Positions 8,475 through 18,313 are shown, counted from the first letter of the stretch. The stretch is DNA of 64,000 bases from Haloarchaeobius salinus (GCF_024464185.1 NZ_JANHAU010000001.1:992001-1056000); one strand, 5' to 3'. The notes: generated by a model not told the origin, from the letters alone. A program made the numbers and translations.

Positions 8475-8755
8475 CTCCCCGGCTCAGTTCACCGGTGACA
8501 CTGTTTCCGAGCCAGAAAACCTGCGGCCCGGTTTTTATGCATACGGGCCACAGGATACGATGGCGACGGCCGCCCACCCCCGCCATCCACCGTCGCCAGC
8601 CCCCGATCCACACCGGCCGGCGTCGGACCCCGCCCTGGGTCCGGGGCCGGCCGCTCCCGACCCATCGCCCGTTGCCGCCCGCACGCTCTGGTTCACCCCG
8701 CTGACGCGACCGGCCGCCCTCGCGACCGGCCGCCACCCGATTCGCGTCGCTCGTT
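8475..8755. other. Convergent intergenic region with promoter-like hairpin
   Basis: Between the convergent regulator and HMG-CoA synthase genes. It holds GGCCCG at 8525-8530 and CGGGCC at 8544-8549 around a T-rich TTTTTATG core. The core could be a TATA box for a plus-strand transcript: an ATG at 8560 lies 25 bp downstream and opens a 90-codon, proline- and arginine-rich frame to 8832. The alternative is a terminator hairpin for the regulator gene. I do not claim a protein here. Confidence 0.35.
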
Positions 8756-10093
8756 CTACTCGACGTACGTGTACTTCCGCTCGCCCATCCGGCCCCAGCC
8801 GTCGAAGGCGAACTCGCCCTCGGGCGTCGTGAACTCCTCCAGCTCCGAGTCCGTCTCGTGGTTGTGCCGGTCGTGGACCTGCTCGTACTCCGCCCACGAG
8901 AGGTCGTACCGCTCGGCGATCTGCTCGTCGACGTCGAGCGCCGCGATCTCGTCGGCCCAGCCGTCCTGGACGACCTCGCCGTGGATCTCGGCCTGCGCAC
9001 CCGAGCCGTAGGACGCGACGAGCATCGACTCGCCGGCCACGTCGCGGTCGGCCTCCAGCGCCGTCTTCAGCGCGGAGACGCGCGCGAGGTGGACCGAGCC
9101 CGTGTACCAGTTGCCAACGTCACGCGAGATGGTCAGCGTCGGGTCGACCGTCGCCGCGTACCAGTCCTGGTACTGCTCGGTCTCCTTCAGCGCGTCCATG
9201 TACTCGCGCACGGCCTCCTCGTACGCGCCGTCGTCGTCGAAGCTCTCGCGGCGCGGCTGGCGGCCGATGCCCTCCGCGAGCTCCTCCTCGACCGGCGTGT
9301 CGCGAGTGACGTGCCGGTACGCCAGCGCCGCCGCCTTCCGGACCATGCCCGGGTACGGCGTGTGGAACGGCGCGTAGATGAAATCGTCCAGGTGGACGTC
9401 GCCCGAGACACTCTCGTAGTCCTCCAGCGCCTCGCGCATCCGGGCGAGGTACACCTGCACCGAGCGCTTGCCGTCGACGCTCGGGAACTGCTGGTTCGGC
9501 TTCAGGAAGTCCGTCTCGTCCGCGCTGCCGTAGCCCTGGTCGGTCGACAGCTCGACCAGGTCCGGGTCCTCGTCGATGAGCATCGCGACCGCGCCCGCGC
9601 CCTGGGTCGCCTCGCCGGAGTCGTCACGCGCGTACAGCGCGGTGTCCGTGGCGACGACCAGCGCCGCACGACCCCGGTTCCGGCCCGCGCGGATCCAGTT
9701 GTACGCGTCGTCGATGCTCTGGGTGCCCGCGATGCAGGCGAACTTCCGCTCGCCCTTGTTCGCGTGGTGGAAGTCCCCGGCGTACACCTGCTCGAGACAG
9801 CCCGCGATGTACGTCGAGATGGGCTTGGAGTTGTCGAAGCTCGACTCCGTGGCCACGTCGATGCGGCCGATGTCGTCGGGTTCGAGCCCCTTCCGGTCCA
9901 TCAGCTTCTTCGACGCGTTCGCGCCCATCGTCACGATGTCCTCGTAGGAGTCCGGCAGCGACGATGCCCGCAGGCCCAGCCCCTTCGTGAAGTACTCCGG
10001 GTCCTTGCCCTTCTCCGTCGCGAACGTCTCGGCGAGGTCGAGTTTCAGGTTGCCCGTCCAGACTTCGACCGCGTCGATACCGACTGCTGTCAT
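8756..10093 (-). CDS. hmgB: Hydroxymethylglutaryl-CoA synthase
   Basis: A 445-residue thiolase-superfamily enzyme that condenses acetyl-CoA and acetoacetyl-CoA to HMG-CoA in the mevalonate pathway feeding archaeal isoprenoid lipids. The catalytic cysteine is Cys120 in FACIAGTQS. Other thiolase-fold marks are VGIDAVEVW at the start, YAPFHTPYPGMV (active-site His) in the middle and LVASYGSGAQAE near the C-terminus. Length and layout match other haloarchaeal enzymes. A TATA-like CAAATAG lies about 25 bp before the ATG on the minus strand. No coupled gene. Confidence 0.94.
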   Translation of the reverse strand: MTAVGIDAVEVWTGNLKLDLAETFATEKGKDPEYFTKGLGLRASSLPDSYEDIVTMGANASKKLMDRKGLEPDDIGRIDVATESSFDNSKPISTYIAGCLEQVYAGDFHHANKGERKFACIAGTQSIDDAYNWIRAGRNRGRAALVVATDTALYARDDSGEATQGAGAVAMLIDEDPDLVELSTDQGYGSADETDFLKPNQQFPSVDGKRSVQVYLARMREALEDYESVSGDVHLDDFIYAPFHTPYPGMVRKAAALAYRHVTRDTPVEEELAEGIGRQPRRESFDDDGAYEEAVREYMDALKETEQYQDWYAATVDPTLTISRDVGNWYTGSVHLARVSALKTALEADRDVAGESMLVASYGSGAQAEIHGEVVQDGWADEIAALDVDEQIAERYDLSWAEYEQVHDRHNHETDSELEEFTTPEGEFAFDGWGRMGERKYTYVE

Positions 10094-10156
10094 GTGGGGG
10101 AATGGGTGGACTGGCTATTTGTGCGTGTCGATGGGGATTTCGACGGGTGTCGAAAG

Positions 10157-13100
10157 TCAGCAGGACGTGAACTCACCCAGCGCGATGGTATCCCCGTGGT
10201 CGACCGTGCCCTCCCAGCAGGTCTGCCCCCCGGGGCCAGTGGCAGTCACCTCCACCGTCATCGGATCGTACTGGTTGCTGTTCAGGCTCACCGTAATCGG
10301 CCCGTCGAGATCGGTGACGGTCGTGGAGCCGACTACCGTACCTCCGGAATTGCGGACGACCAGTTCGACGGAGTCGACGTTCGTGTCGGCGACGAAGTCG
10401 TAGTCGAACGTCACCTCGTCAGCGTAGAGCCCAAAGAACCAGTTCTCGTTCGCTGACGCAGATAGCGCGTCGAACCCGGGCTGGGCACGCGAGAGCGACA
10501 CGTCGACGTTCTCCGTCGTCTGTCCGTCCTGCACAGCGAGTGGGAACGAGTTACTGGTCTCGTACGCGGTTGCCGTGGCGTTCGCGGTGTAGCTCCCGGC
10601 GGGCACAGTCGTGATCTCGTAGTCGCCGTTCGCGTCCGTCGTGGTCGTGTAGGTAGATCCGTCGAACGTGAACGTCACGTCCGTGTTGGCCAGCGGTGTC
10701 CCGGCGGTCGTGTCGGTCACCGTCCCCGAGAACGAGCCGAACTGACTTGCGGTGCTGATGGTCACCGTGTCGGTCGCGCTGTCGTTCTCCGTACTCACGG
10801 TCTGCTCGTACTGGCCCTCGGTGCTCGGTACGGTCACCTGGTACGTCAGGGTCCGGCTCTCGCCGGGGGCGAGGGTAATCTCGGTCGCGTTCGAGGGGTT
10901 CCCGGCGGTGACGGTGACGTGTTCCACTGCGCTCGCGAGCACGTTGTTCGCCTCGCTGGTGTACTGCTCGTTGGGGATGTACTGCGAACGACCCATCCCG
11001 AGAAGGACCTCGTTCGCGTCGTCGTCCGCGAGGATGGTCGGACCGTCGTAGCTACCCGAACCCTCCTCGCGGACCTGTGCGAGCGTGTCGCCGCTATAGC
11101 CGGTCGTCCACACGCGGTCGGCGTTGCTGTCGGTCGCGGAGTCGTGGATGGTGATGGTGTCACCCACGTCGCCGACGCCGTCGAAGATGGGGTGGTCCTG
11201 CGTGATGTCGAACACGATGGGTGGCGTGCCCTGGAACTCCTGTTGCACGCTCGACGGGTCGCCACGGACCTGCGAGAGCCGCCGGATACCGTCGCTGTAG
11301 TCGCTTGCCGACGGGTTGTTCGTCCACTGGTCAAGGTAGACCGCGCCCACGTCGTTCGAGTCGACCGCGCTGACGAACGACGAGGCGAGCGTCGTGTCCG
11401 TCCCGAGGCGCTGGACGACAACGGCGTCGTAGCTACCCATCTGATTGACCGCGGTCTGCGTGTCGACCACGACGACCGAGTAGTCGTCGGGCAAACGCGA
11501 GCGGAGTGTCGACGCAATGTCGGAGCCGTAGACGCCGCCGTCGTCGACGACCGCGACCGTGAGCGTGTCCGAGGCGTTGAACACGTAGTCGACGTACTGC
11601 GTGTCGGCGGTTTCACCCGTGTTCGTCACGGTCGTATTGACGGTTATGGTCTCGCCCGGTGTCGCCGTCTCGGTGGCCGAGAGGTCGGTCACCTTGAAGA
11701 ACGGCGGCGTGTACTGCGTGACTGTGACCGTCCGGGTCGTCGTGTTGGTGTCGCCGTTCTCGTCGGTAATGGTGAGCGTCACGGTGTACGTTCCGCTCGT
11801 ATCGTAGCTGTGGGTGGGAGTGTCCCCCGTCGCGGTGGTACCGTCGCCGAAGTCCCACTGGTAGGACCCCGAGCCGGCGACCGTGCTGCCGGTGGCGTCG
11901 AACGTCACGCTGTCGCTCGTGTCGGGGGTCGGCGGACTGTAGTCGAACGATGCGTTCGGCGCGGGATCGAAGAAGTCCGTCTCGACCACGTCGGACCAGT
12001 CGCTCGGGTCGTCCGTGTCGACGTACCAGCCGGCACCGTCGCCGTTCCGGGTCGCGACGCCGGTCGCGTTGGCGTAGGTGTAGCTCCAGCCGTCGCTCGT
12101 GGTCGCCGTGCCGTAGGCGAACTCGTCGACGACCACGCCGCTGCTCGTGTTGACGAGTTCGAGCGGTTCGCCGTCGTTGGCGAGCACGCCGATCTCGTCC
12201 CCGGGCTGGAACTCGACGAGGGTCACGTCGGCCGGGACGGACCACTGCGCCTGGAACGCGCTGGCGTTCCGGACGAACCAGAGCGTCCCGTCGCTGGTCG
12301 CCGGGAACGTCGCCAGCGTCGCGCCGGTGCCGCTCTCGTCGTCGCGGACGACCCAGTCGCTCGTGTTCAGCGGGCCGTCGACCTCGACCGCGACGAACTC
12401 CCCGTCCGTGTCGGCGAGTGCGTCGGGGTTCGGCTGGACCCCCGTCAGCAGCGCGGCCGGCCGGACAGTCACCGTCCGGGTCGCGCTGTCGGTCAGGCCG
12501 TCGTCGTCGGTGGCCGTGAGCGTCACCGTGTACGTGCCGGGCGTGCTGTAGGTGTGCGTCGCCGTCGGGCCGCTCGCGGTGGTGCCGTCGCCGAAGTCCC
12601 ACTGATAGGAGCTGATGGAGCCGTCGGGGTCCGAGGAGCCGGTGCCGTCGACCGAGAGCGACTCGCGCGTGGTCGGGCTCGACGGCGAGGCGGTGAACGA
12701 CGCGGTCGGCGGCGTGCCGCTCGCGTCGTAGGTCGGACAGTCGCCGGTAACCGCGACACCGTTCGCACCGTCCGGTTCGACGGTCAGCCCCGCCAGACAC
12801 GGACTCTGGGACGGCGCGGTCGAGTTCAGTTCGACGACGACGCGGAACCGGTCGCTCGAGGTGCCGAAGTTCCCGTCACCGACGGCGTAGGACTCCTGGC
12901 CGCCGACGATGGATACGGGGTCGCTCCGGTTCCACGTCCCGTCGTCCTCGGGGTCGGACTCGACGTAGACCGTGAGGCTCGTCCCCGACGGCACGTCGGC
13001 GGTGACGTTCTCGAGCCGGATGGTCCGCGGGTCGACCGTGACCGAGGTCGTCTTCTCCGCGGTCGTGATGGTCCCGTTCCTGCTGGTCTCGTACAGTGCC

Positions 13101-15466
13101 CGTGCCTCGGCGTCGGAGAGCGCGCGGTCGTAGAGCCGCACCTCGTCGAGTCGGCCGTCGAGGTACTCCGGCGAGCCGCCGGTGTCCTCGATGACGCCGA
13201 TACCGGAGAACGGGGTCGTCTTCGCGCCGGCGTCGGAGGTCGCCGTGTCCTCCAGCACGCCGTCGACGTACACCCGCGTCTCACCGGAGTCCGCGTTCCG
13301 GGTGAGCACGACGTGGTGCCACGCGCCGTCGTTGATCTCCGTAGCGCTCTGTGCGCCGGCCTCGTTGCCCGCCATCACGCCGATGTTCCCCGAGGCGTCG
13401 ATCCAGCCGTAGAACACGTCGTTCGCGTCGCCGTTGCTCTCGACCCCGGTGATGCCCGGGGCCTGCCACATCGTGTCGGAGCCGCTCTGTGTGGTCTTGA
13501 TCCACGCAGAGACCGTCCCGCTGGTGCCGAGCGTGTCGGAGAGGTCCGTCGGTGCCTGCACCGAGTCGTCGAGGCCGTCGAAGCGGTACGCCGAGGTGTT
13601 CAGGATACCGGGGACACCCTGGGTCGCGCCGTCGACGGTACCGTCGTTCCCGCCACTCGCGTCGTCCGCCGTAGAGCCACCGTTCTCGTCCAGCGGGTAG
13701 TACGCCACGAGCCCCGAACCACTGGTGGGGTAACCTAGCTGGACCGCGCCCGCTTCGTGGTCGCCGTGATTCGCGTGGACGACGTTCGACTCGACGGTTG
13801 CGGCGTCCCAGTCCGCTGCAGTCTGCCAGACCAGCGGCGAGAGCGCGCCGCTGACCACCTCGACGACCAGCCGGTCACCGCTCCCGCCGCTGGTGACGTA
13901 CGCGAGGAAGGTGCCGTCGTTCTGCAGGTCGAACGTCGCATCGGCCGCACCCGAGCCGTTGGTCTGAGCGTCGGCGCTCGCGATGTTCGCCACGTTCGTG
14001 TTGTTGACGGAGAACTCGACCGGCTGGTTCGCCAGCCCCTCGACGATGCGGGCGGTGAACGTTCTCGACGGACTGCTCGTCCGGTCGACGGTCACCGTCG
14101 AGTTCCGGTCCCACTCGACGGTGAACGCGCCGCCCGTGGAACCCCCCGCGCCGCCACCACCGCCGCCACCGCCGCCGTCGCCGGGCGTGACCGTCGTCAC
14201 TACCGTCGCGTTCAGCGGCGCGCTCGCGTCGAAGCCGCTCCGTGGGTCCCCCGAGAGGCTCACGTTCACCGTCACGTCGGTCGCTGTCGTCACCGAGTCC
14301 GGCGCGTCATAGCGCGCGGTCACCCGCCCGTCGTCGCCGACCCTGAGGCCGGTGAACGTGCGCCGACTGGTGCCGTCGACGGTCAGGTTGCCCGGGCTCC
14401 CGTCGAGGGTCAGGTTCACCGTCGCCCCCGGTACGGGGTTGTTGTACGCATCCCGGATCTCGACGGTGAACTCGCGGGACGAGCCCGCGTTGGCAACGCT
14501 GTCGTCGCCGTCGACGACCGTCACGTAGGCCGGGTCGGGCGACGCGGGGTCCGGCTCCGAGGCCGTCCCGAGGTGGACCCTCGTCGTCTGCACGGCGTAC
14601 GTCTCGTTCGCGACGAACGTGATACCGACCCGGTGGAGCGTCTCGCCGCCAGCGGTCGGTACCGGCGTCTGCGTCCGGTTCACGACGTCGGTGACGTAGC
14701 CGCCGTCCTCGTCGAGTTGGCCGTCAGCGGCCAGAGTCTCGTTCCAGAACTCGGCTGGACGGTAGGAGGTCACCGTCAGCGTCACCGGCCCGGTGTCGTT
14801 CTCCACGCGGACCGTGTTCGTCGAGGTGCTCGTCGGCGTCACCTGGAGCGAGAGGTCGTCGGTGACGCCGGACCGCGTCTCGCTCACGTTCCCCGACGCG
14901 ACGAGCAACGAGAGCCGCTTCCCGTCGACCAGCGACTGCGGGGAGCGCGCGATGGTGGTCGAGTCGTACCGGTCGTACAGCAGCGTGTTGTCGAGCACCG
15001 TCGTCGGCGCGTCCTCGTACTCGTGGTAGCCCGGTCGGTAGGTGACCAGCACCGTGTCGTAGCTCAGCTCCGTCCCCCAGAAGTCCGCCGTCTCGCCGTC
15101 GACCGGCGTCGCGTTGGAGACGTTCACCGTGACCGCGCCACCCCCCGAGACAGTCCGCAGCTGCCCGACCGGCGGCTGCGGGTTCCGGTAGAGCGTCCGG
15201 TCCGGGTACGTCGTCCCCAGCGGGATGTCGACGGTGCCACCGCGTCCGCCCGCACTGGCCGAGACCATCCGGCTCCGGAGCTCCTGCAACTGCTCGTGGA
15301 CCTGCTGGTTGTGACCGTACTCGACCTCCTCGTTCTGGGCGGGAACGACGCCCACCTGCCACGCCGTCACCGCGAGGAGGAGGAACGCGAAGAAGATGAC
15401 GAAGCCCAGGACGTAGCTCTGGGCGCGGTCGTCGCGGTCGTGATTACAGTGCTGCACGGACTGCAC
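10157..15466 (-). CDS. Giant multidomain surface protein with pilin-like N-terminus
   Basis: A 1769-residue secreted or cell-surface protein with a GTG start overlapping the end of the upstream gene by 23 bp. Residues 13-40 form a hydrophobic helix after DRAQSYVLG, which fits a class III (prepilin-peptidase) signal. Then, in order: an N-terminal region shared with the upstream protein (40-300), a Big_1-like Ig domain (about 305-410), a glycine linker (427-443), another Ig-like domain, a LamG/concanavalin-like domain (582-795), a PKD domain (916-1002), a lamin-tail-like domain (1003-1130), a second PKD domain (1168-1250), a CARDB-like domain split by an alpha/beta insert (1255-1575) and a carboxypeptidase-regulatory-like domain (1574-1663). 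No PGF-type sorting signal is visible. Probable adhesin or sugar/protein-binding surface structure. Confidence 0.82.
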   Translation of the reverse strand: MQSVQHCNHDRDDRAQSYVLGFVIFFAFLLLAVTAWQVGVVPAQNEEVEYGHNQQVHEQLQELRSRMVSASAGGRGGTVDIPLGTTYPDRTLYRNPQPPVGQLRTVSGGGAVTVNVSNATPVDGETADFWGTELSYDTVLVTYRPGYHEYEDAPTTVLDNTLLYDRYDSTTIARSPQSLVDGKRLSLLVASGNVSETRSGVTDDLSLQVTPTSTSTNTVRVENDTGPVTLTVTSYRPAEFWNETLAADGQLDEDGGYVTDVVNRTQTPVPTAGGETLHRVGITFVANETYAVQTTRVHLGTASEPDPASPDPAYVTVVDGDDSVANAGSSREFTVEIRDAYNNPVPGATVNLTLDGSPGNLTVDGTSRRTFTGLRVGDDGRVTARYDAPDSVTTATDVTVNVSLSGDPRSGFDASAPLNATVVTTVTPGDGGGGGGGGGAGGSTGGAFTVEWDRNSTVTVDRTSSPSRTFTARIVEGLANQPVEFSVNNTNVANIASADAQTNGSGAADATFDLQNDGTFLAYVTSGGSGDRLVVEVVSGALSPLVWQTAADWDAATVESNVVHANHGDHEAGAVQLGYPTSGSGLVAYYPLDENGGSTADDASGGNDGTVDGATQGVPGILNTSAYRFDGLDDSVQAPTDLSDTLGTSGTVSAWIKTTQSGSDTMWQAPGITGVESNGDANDVFYGWIDASGNIGVMAGNEAGAQSATEINDGAWHHVVLTRNADSGETRVYVDGVLEDTATSDAGAKTTPFSGIGVIEDTGGSPEYLDGRLDEVRLYDRALSDAEARALYETSRNGTITTAEKTTSVTVDPRTIRLENVTADVPSGTSLTVYVESDPEDDGTWNRSDPVSIVGGQESYAVGDGNFGTSSDRFRVVVELNSTAPSQSPCLAGLTVEPDGANGVAVTGDCPTYDASGTPPTASFTASPSSPTTRESLSVDGTGSSDPDGSISSYQWDFGDGTTASGPTATHTYSTPGTYTVTLTATDDDGLTDSATRTVTVRPAALLTGVQPNPDALADTDGEFVAVEVDGPLNTSDWVVRDDESGTGATLATFPATSDGTLWFVRNASAFQAQWSVPADVTLVEFQPGDEIGVLANDGEPLELVNTSSGVVVDEFAYGTATTSDGWSYTYANATGVATRNGDGAGWYVDTDDPSDWSDVVETDFFDPAPNASFDYSPPTPDTSDSVTFDATGSTVAGSGSYQWDFGDGTTATGDTPTHSYDTSGTYTVTLTITDENGDTNTTTRTVTVTQYTPPFFKVTDLSATETATPGETITVNTTVTNTGETADTQYVDYVFNASDTLTVAVVDDGGVYGSDIASTLRSRLPDDYSVVVVDTQTAVNQMGSYDAVVVQRLGTDTTLASSFVSAVDSNDVGAVYLDQWTNNPSASDYSDGIRRLSQVRGDPSSVQQEFQGTPPIVFDITQDHPIFDGVGDVGDTITIHDSATDSNADRVWTTGYSGDTLAQVREEGSGSYDGPTILADDDANEVLLGMGRSQYIPNEQYTSEANNVLASAVEHVTVTAGNPSNATEITLAPGESRTLTYQVTVPSTEGQYEQTVSTENDSATDTVTISTASQFGSFSGTVTDTTAGTPLANTDVTFTFDGSTYTTTTDANGDYEITTVPAGSYTANATATAYETSNSFPLAVQDGQTTENVDVSLSRAQPGFDALSASANENWFFGLYADEVTFDYDFVADTNVDSVELVVRNSGGTVVGSTTVTDLDGPITVSLNSNQYDPMTVEVTATGPGGQTCWEGTVDHGDTIALGEFTSC

Positions 15467-17513
15467 TCCACCTCCTCGGTGACTGCTCGGTGGGGTCGAC
15501 CGCCAGCCGTGCGTCGAGTGTCATGCCCCGGGACGGGAGCACGGGCTGTAGCGACGGAGTGCCAGTCGTACAGGAATCCGCCTGCGACTTGTCCTTCGTC
15601 ACCCCCGCGTTGTTGAACGTGAACGTACACTCCTCGTAGTTCCCGCTCGTGTCGTTGACCCGGATGGTCACGGTCACAGTGCGCTGGTTCATCTTCTGCT
15701 CGGGGATGTTGTACGTCGTGGTCGTGTTCGGGTTGGTGCTGGTCGTGCTCACCAGCGTCGCCCCCTGGTCGTTCACGGCAGTGAAGCTGACGTTCTGCAC
15801 CGCCACGTCGTCGCTCGTGTCGTAATCGAACGTGAGTTGGTCTGCCTTCTGCCCGTTCGGGTTGTTGATGCTCACGCTGGTCATCGGCGCGAACTGTGGC
15901 GGCGTCGTGTCGCCCGTCGATCCGCCTGCCATCCCCTCGACGGAGAACGCCACCCGATCACCGCCGGCACCGCTGGTGACGTACGTCGACACCGTTCCGT
16001 TCTCGGTCATGGTCAGCGTCGTCCGGTTCTCGCCGGTGCTGTTCGTCGTCCCGTTGTTCGACGAAAAGCTCCCGACGGTCGAGTTGCTCACGGAGTAGGA
16101 GACGGTGGCACCGTCCGCGACGGGGTCGGTGAACATGACCATCGGGAGGTCGACGGAGGACTCGCCGTTGCCGTCGATGGTGCAGATGCCGCGCGGAGGG
16201 TCGTCCGTGCAGGAGACCGTCGCGGCACCGGAGGCGGTCCGGTTGTCGGGGTCGTGCCACGTCACGTTGTACGCGCCGTTCCCGCCGCCCCCGCCACCGC
16301 CGCTCGCAGTCACCGTGATGTTGAACTGGACCCGCTCCGAGGCGTTCGGGCTCGCGGAGATGTTCATCTCGACCGTCGCGGAGCCCGAACTCGACGGGGC
16401 GTCGTAGACGAAGGAGATGCGACCGTCGTCGCCGGTGCGCTGGTCGGTGTCGGAGATGGAGCCGCCGCCGCGCTGGACGCTCGCGTTGACCAAGACGCCG
16501 CTCTGCAGCGAGTTGTACCGGTCGCTGACGGCGACGGTCAGCGTCTCGCTGCCGCCCGCCGAGACGCTCCGGTCGTTCTCTCCCTCCGCGGTCAGGTAGG
16601 CATCGCTCTGAACGGGTGTGACCCCGGTTCCGACGCCTGCTTTGGCGAGCCGGAGGCGGTACTGCTCGCCCTGCTCCAGCTCGAATGTGACGAGGTAGAT
16701 GGGGACCGTTCCCGAGGTGTCGAACGTGCCGTTCGCCCGTACCGCGCTGACGTACGCGTCCGGGTCGCTGTCGGACGGGTCGTACTGGCCCGACTCCTCG
16801 AGGAGGCGCTGCCACTCGCCCGCCGAGAGGGTCGTCGGGACCGTCACGGTCAGCTGCTCGTTCGTCGTGTTCTCGACCGTGACAGTCCGCGGCTCGCCGG
16901 TCACCGACCGCACCGTCAGCGACGCGGTCCCGCCTTCCCGCCGCACCTCGCCGTCGAGTGCGGTCAGCGTGATGCGGTTGCCGTCGAACACGTCCTGCTG
17001 TGTCAGCGTGATGTTCGCGGTCCGAAAGCGGTTGTACGCGAGCGAGTTCTCGTACACCGTCGTCGGCGCACTCTGGTAGACGTTGTAGCGCGGTTCGTAG
17101 ACGATTGCACCGGTCGAGTACGAGCGTGCGGTCCCGTTCCAGTAGTCGGCGGTCTCGCCGTCGAGCGCGGAGGCGTTGTCGACGGTGAAGCCGACCGAGT
17201 CGTTGGTCGTCCCGACGGTGCGCAACAGCCCCGTCGGTGGTGGCGGGTTCACGAAGATGCTGCGTGCCGGGTAGCGGGTGCCCAGCGGGACGGCGACCGA
17301 GCCGCCGACGCCACGGGCGGGCACCGTCCCGACGGTGTCCCGGAGGTCCTGCATCCGCTCCTGGACCTCGCGGTTGTGGTTGACCTCGACCTCCTCGTTC
17401 TGGCTCGGAACGACCTGCACCTGGTAGGTCGAGATCGCGATGACGACGAACGCGAGCAGGATGACTGCGCCCACCTGGACGCTCACCCCTCGCTCGTCGT
17501 CGAGAAACCCCAT
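15444..17513 (-). CDS. Surface protein with pilin-like N-terminus and Ig-like domains
   Basis: A 689-residue protein whose first 330 residues are homologous to those of the larger downstream protein: a hydrophobic helix after DDERGVSVQVGAVILL, a VPSQNEEVEVNHNREVQ segment, a P-rich strand and two beta domains. A Big_1-like Ig domain (about 325-420) leads to a glycine-rich linker near residue 425, and two further beta domains follow, one with several cysteines (TVSCTDDPPRGICTIDG). R-G/V-S before the helix fits a prepilin-peptidase site. The overlap with the next gene and shared orientation indicate an operon, so the two may form one surface structure. A TATA element lies about 30 bp before the ATG. 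Confidence 0.78.
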   Translation of the reverse strand: MGFLDDERGVSVQVGAVILLAFVVIAISTYQVQVVPSQNEEVEVNHNREVQERMQDLRDTVGTVPARGVGGSVAVPLGTRYPARSIFVNPPPPTGLLRTVGTTNDSVGFTVDNASALDGETADYWNGTARSYSTGAIVYEPRYNVYQSAPTTVYENSLAYNRFRTANITLTQQDVFDGNRITLTALDGEVRREGGTASLTVRSVTGEPRTVTVENTTNEQLTVTVPTTLSAGEWQRLLEESGQYDPSDSDPDAYVSAVRANGTFDTSGTVPIYLVTFELEQGEQYRLRLAKAGVGTGVTPVQSDAYLTAEGENDRSVSAGGSETLTVAVSDRYNSLQSGVLVNASVQRGGGSISDTDQRTGDDGRISFVYDAPSSSGSATVEMNISASPNASERVQFNITVTASGGGGGGGNGAYNVTWHDPDNRTASGAATVSCTDDPPRGICTIDGNGESSVDLPMVMFTDPVADGATVSYSVSNSTVGSFSSNNGTTNSTGENRTTLTMTENGTVSTYVTSGAGGDRVAFSVEGMAGGSTGDTTPPQFAPMTSVSINNPNGQKADQLTFDYDTSDDVAVQNVSFTAVNDQGATLVSTTSTNPNTTTTYNIPEQKMNQRTVTVTIRVNDTSGNYEECTFTFNNAGVTKDKSQADSCTTGTPSLQPVLPSRGMTLDARLAVDPTEQSPRRWSAVRAAL

Positions 17514-17539
17514 TCTATGCGCTGATTAGCTTGGCGCGA

Positions 17540-17547
17540 GTAAAACC
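17540..17547 (-). promoter_or_regulatory. TATA element of the surface-protein operon
   Basis: GGTTTTAC (minus strand) about 30 bp before the ATG at 17513. It is the only good promoter candidate ahead of the two overlapping surface-protein genes. Confidence 0.5.
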
Positions 17548-17581
17548 CTTATGACCAAAATACTGGGGAAGTAGGTCCCGA

Positions 17582-18169
17582 TTACTCGGCGTCGTCGTCC
17601 TCCTCGACGACCTCGGGGTCCTCCATCGCGGACTGGAGGCTGGCGAGGCCGTTGAGCCACTGGGCGACCGGGCCGTACTCGAGCTCCTCGCCCAGCTCGG
17701 GCGAGAGCTCCTCCCCGTCGATGATGAGCGTTCCGGCCTTCACGAGGTAGCCGCGGGCGCTCTCGATGTCCTCCTCGGCCTCGGCGTCTGCGGCCGCCGA
17801 CACGAACTCGGGAATCGTGGCCTCCTCGGCGGGGCCGGCGTGGATGTACTCCATCGCGGAGTGCAGGACGATGCTCAGGCTCTCCTGGACGCTGCCGACG
17901 AGGAACAGCTTGTCCTCGTCGTCGAAGTCGGGCTCGGTGAAGACGATGTCGCCGATCTCGTTGATCTTCTCGGAGGCTGCCTCCTCGTCGAGCTCGTCGT
18001 CGTCGGTCGCGGAGACGATCTTCGCGACGGCGATGGCGGCGTCGTCCTGCATGAGGTCGAACACGCGCATCGAGTCCTCGTCTTCGGCGTCGACGTCCTC
18101 GTCTTCGACTCGGTCGATCCAGTTCTGCCAGCGTTCTGCCGAGTAGTATTCGGTCGGGGGAGTGCTCAT
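17582..18169 (-). CDS. DUF2150 family protein
   Basis: A 195-residue, extremely acidic soluble protein (long Glu/Asp runs at residues 20-30 and at the C-terminus) matching the haloarchaeal DUF2150 family in length and in the opening TEYYSAERWQNWIDR. No catalytic motif, signal peptide or membrane segment is visible; the middle is helical. The family has no assigned role that I know of. It stands alone, with the surface-protein operon starting just beyond its stop codon. Confidence 0.8.
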   Translation of the reverse strand: MSTPPTEYYSAERWQNWIDRVEDEDVDAEDEDSMRVFDLMQDDAAIAVAKIVSATDDDELDEEAASEKINEIGDIVFTEPDFDDEDKLFLVGSVQESLSIVLHSAMEYIHAGPAEEATIPEFVSAAADAEAEEDIESARGYLVKAGTLIIDGEELSPELGEELEYGPVAQWLNGLASLQSAMEDPEVVEEDDDAE

Positions 18170-18313
18170 ACCACAACCTACCCCGGCGTAGTGAAATGCC
18201 TTTCTCTACGGTGGGACGCTCCCGCCCGAGACAGCCGTGCGTGGGCACGAAACGGCGTGGTGGACCGGAGCACACGACGGCGGTACGGTGGTGCAGCTGT
18301 CGGCGGTCGGCAG

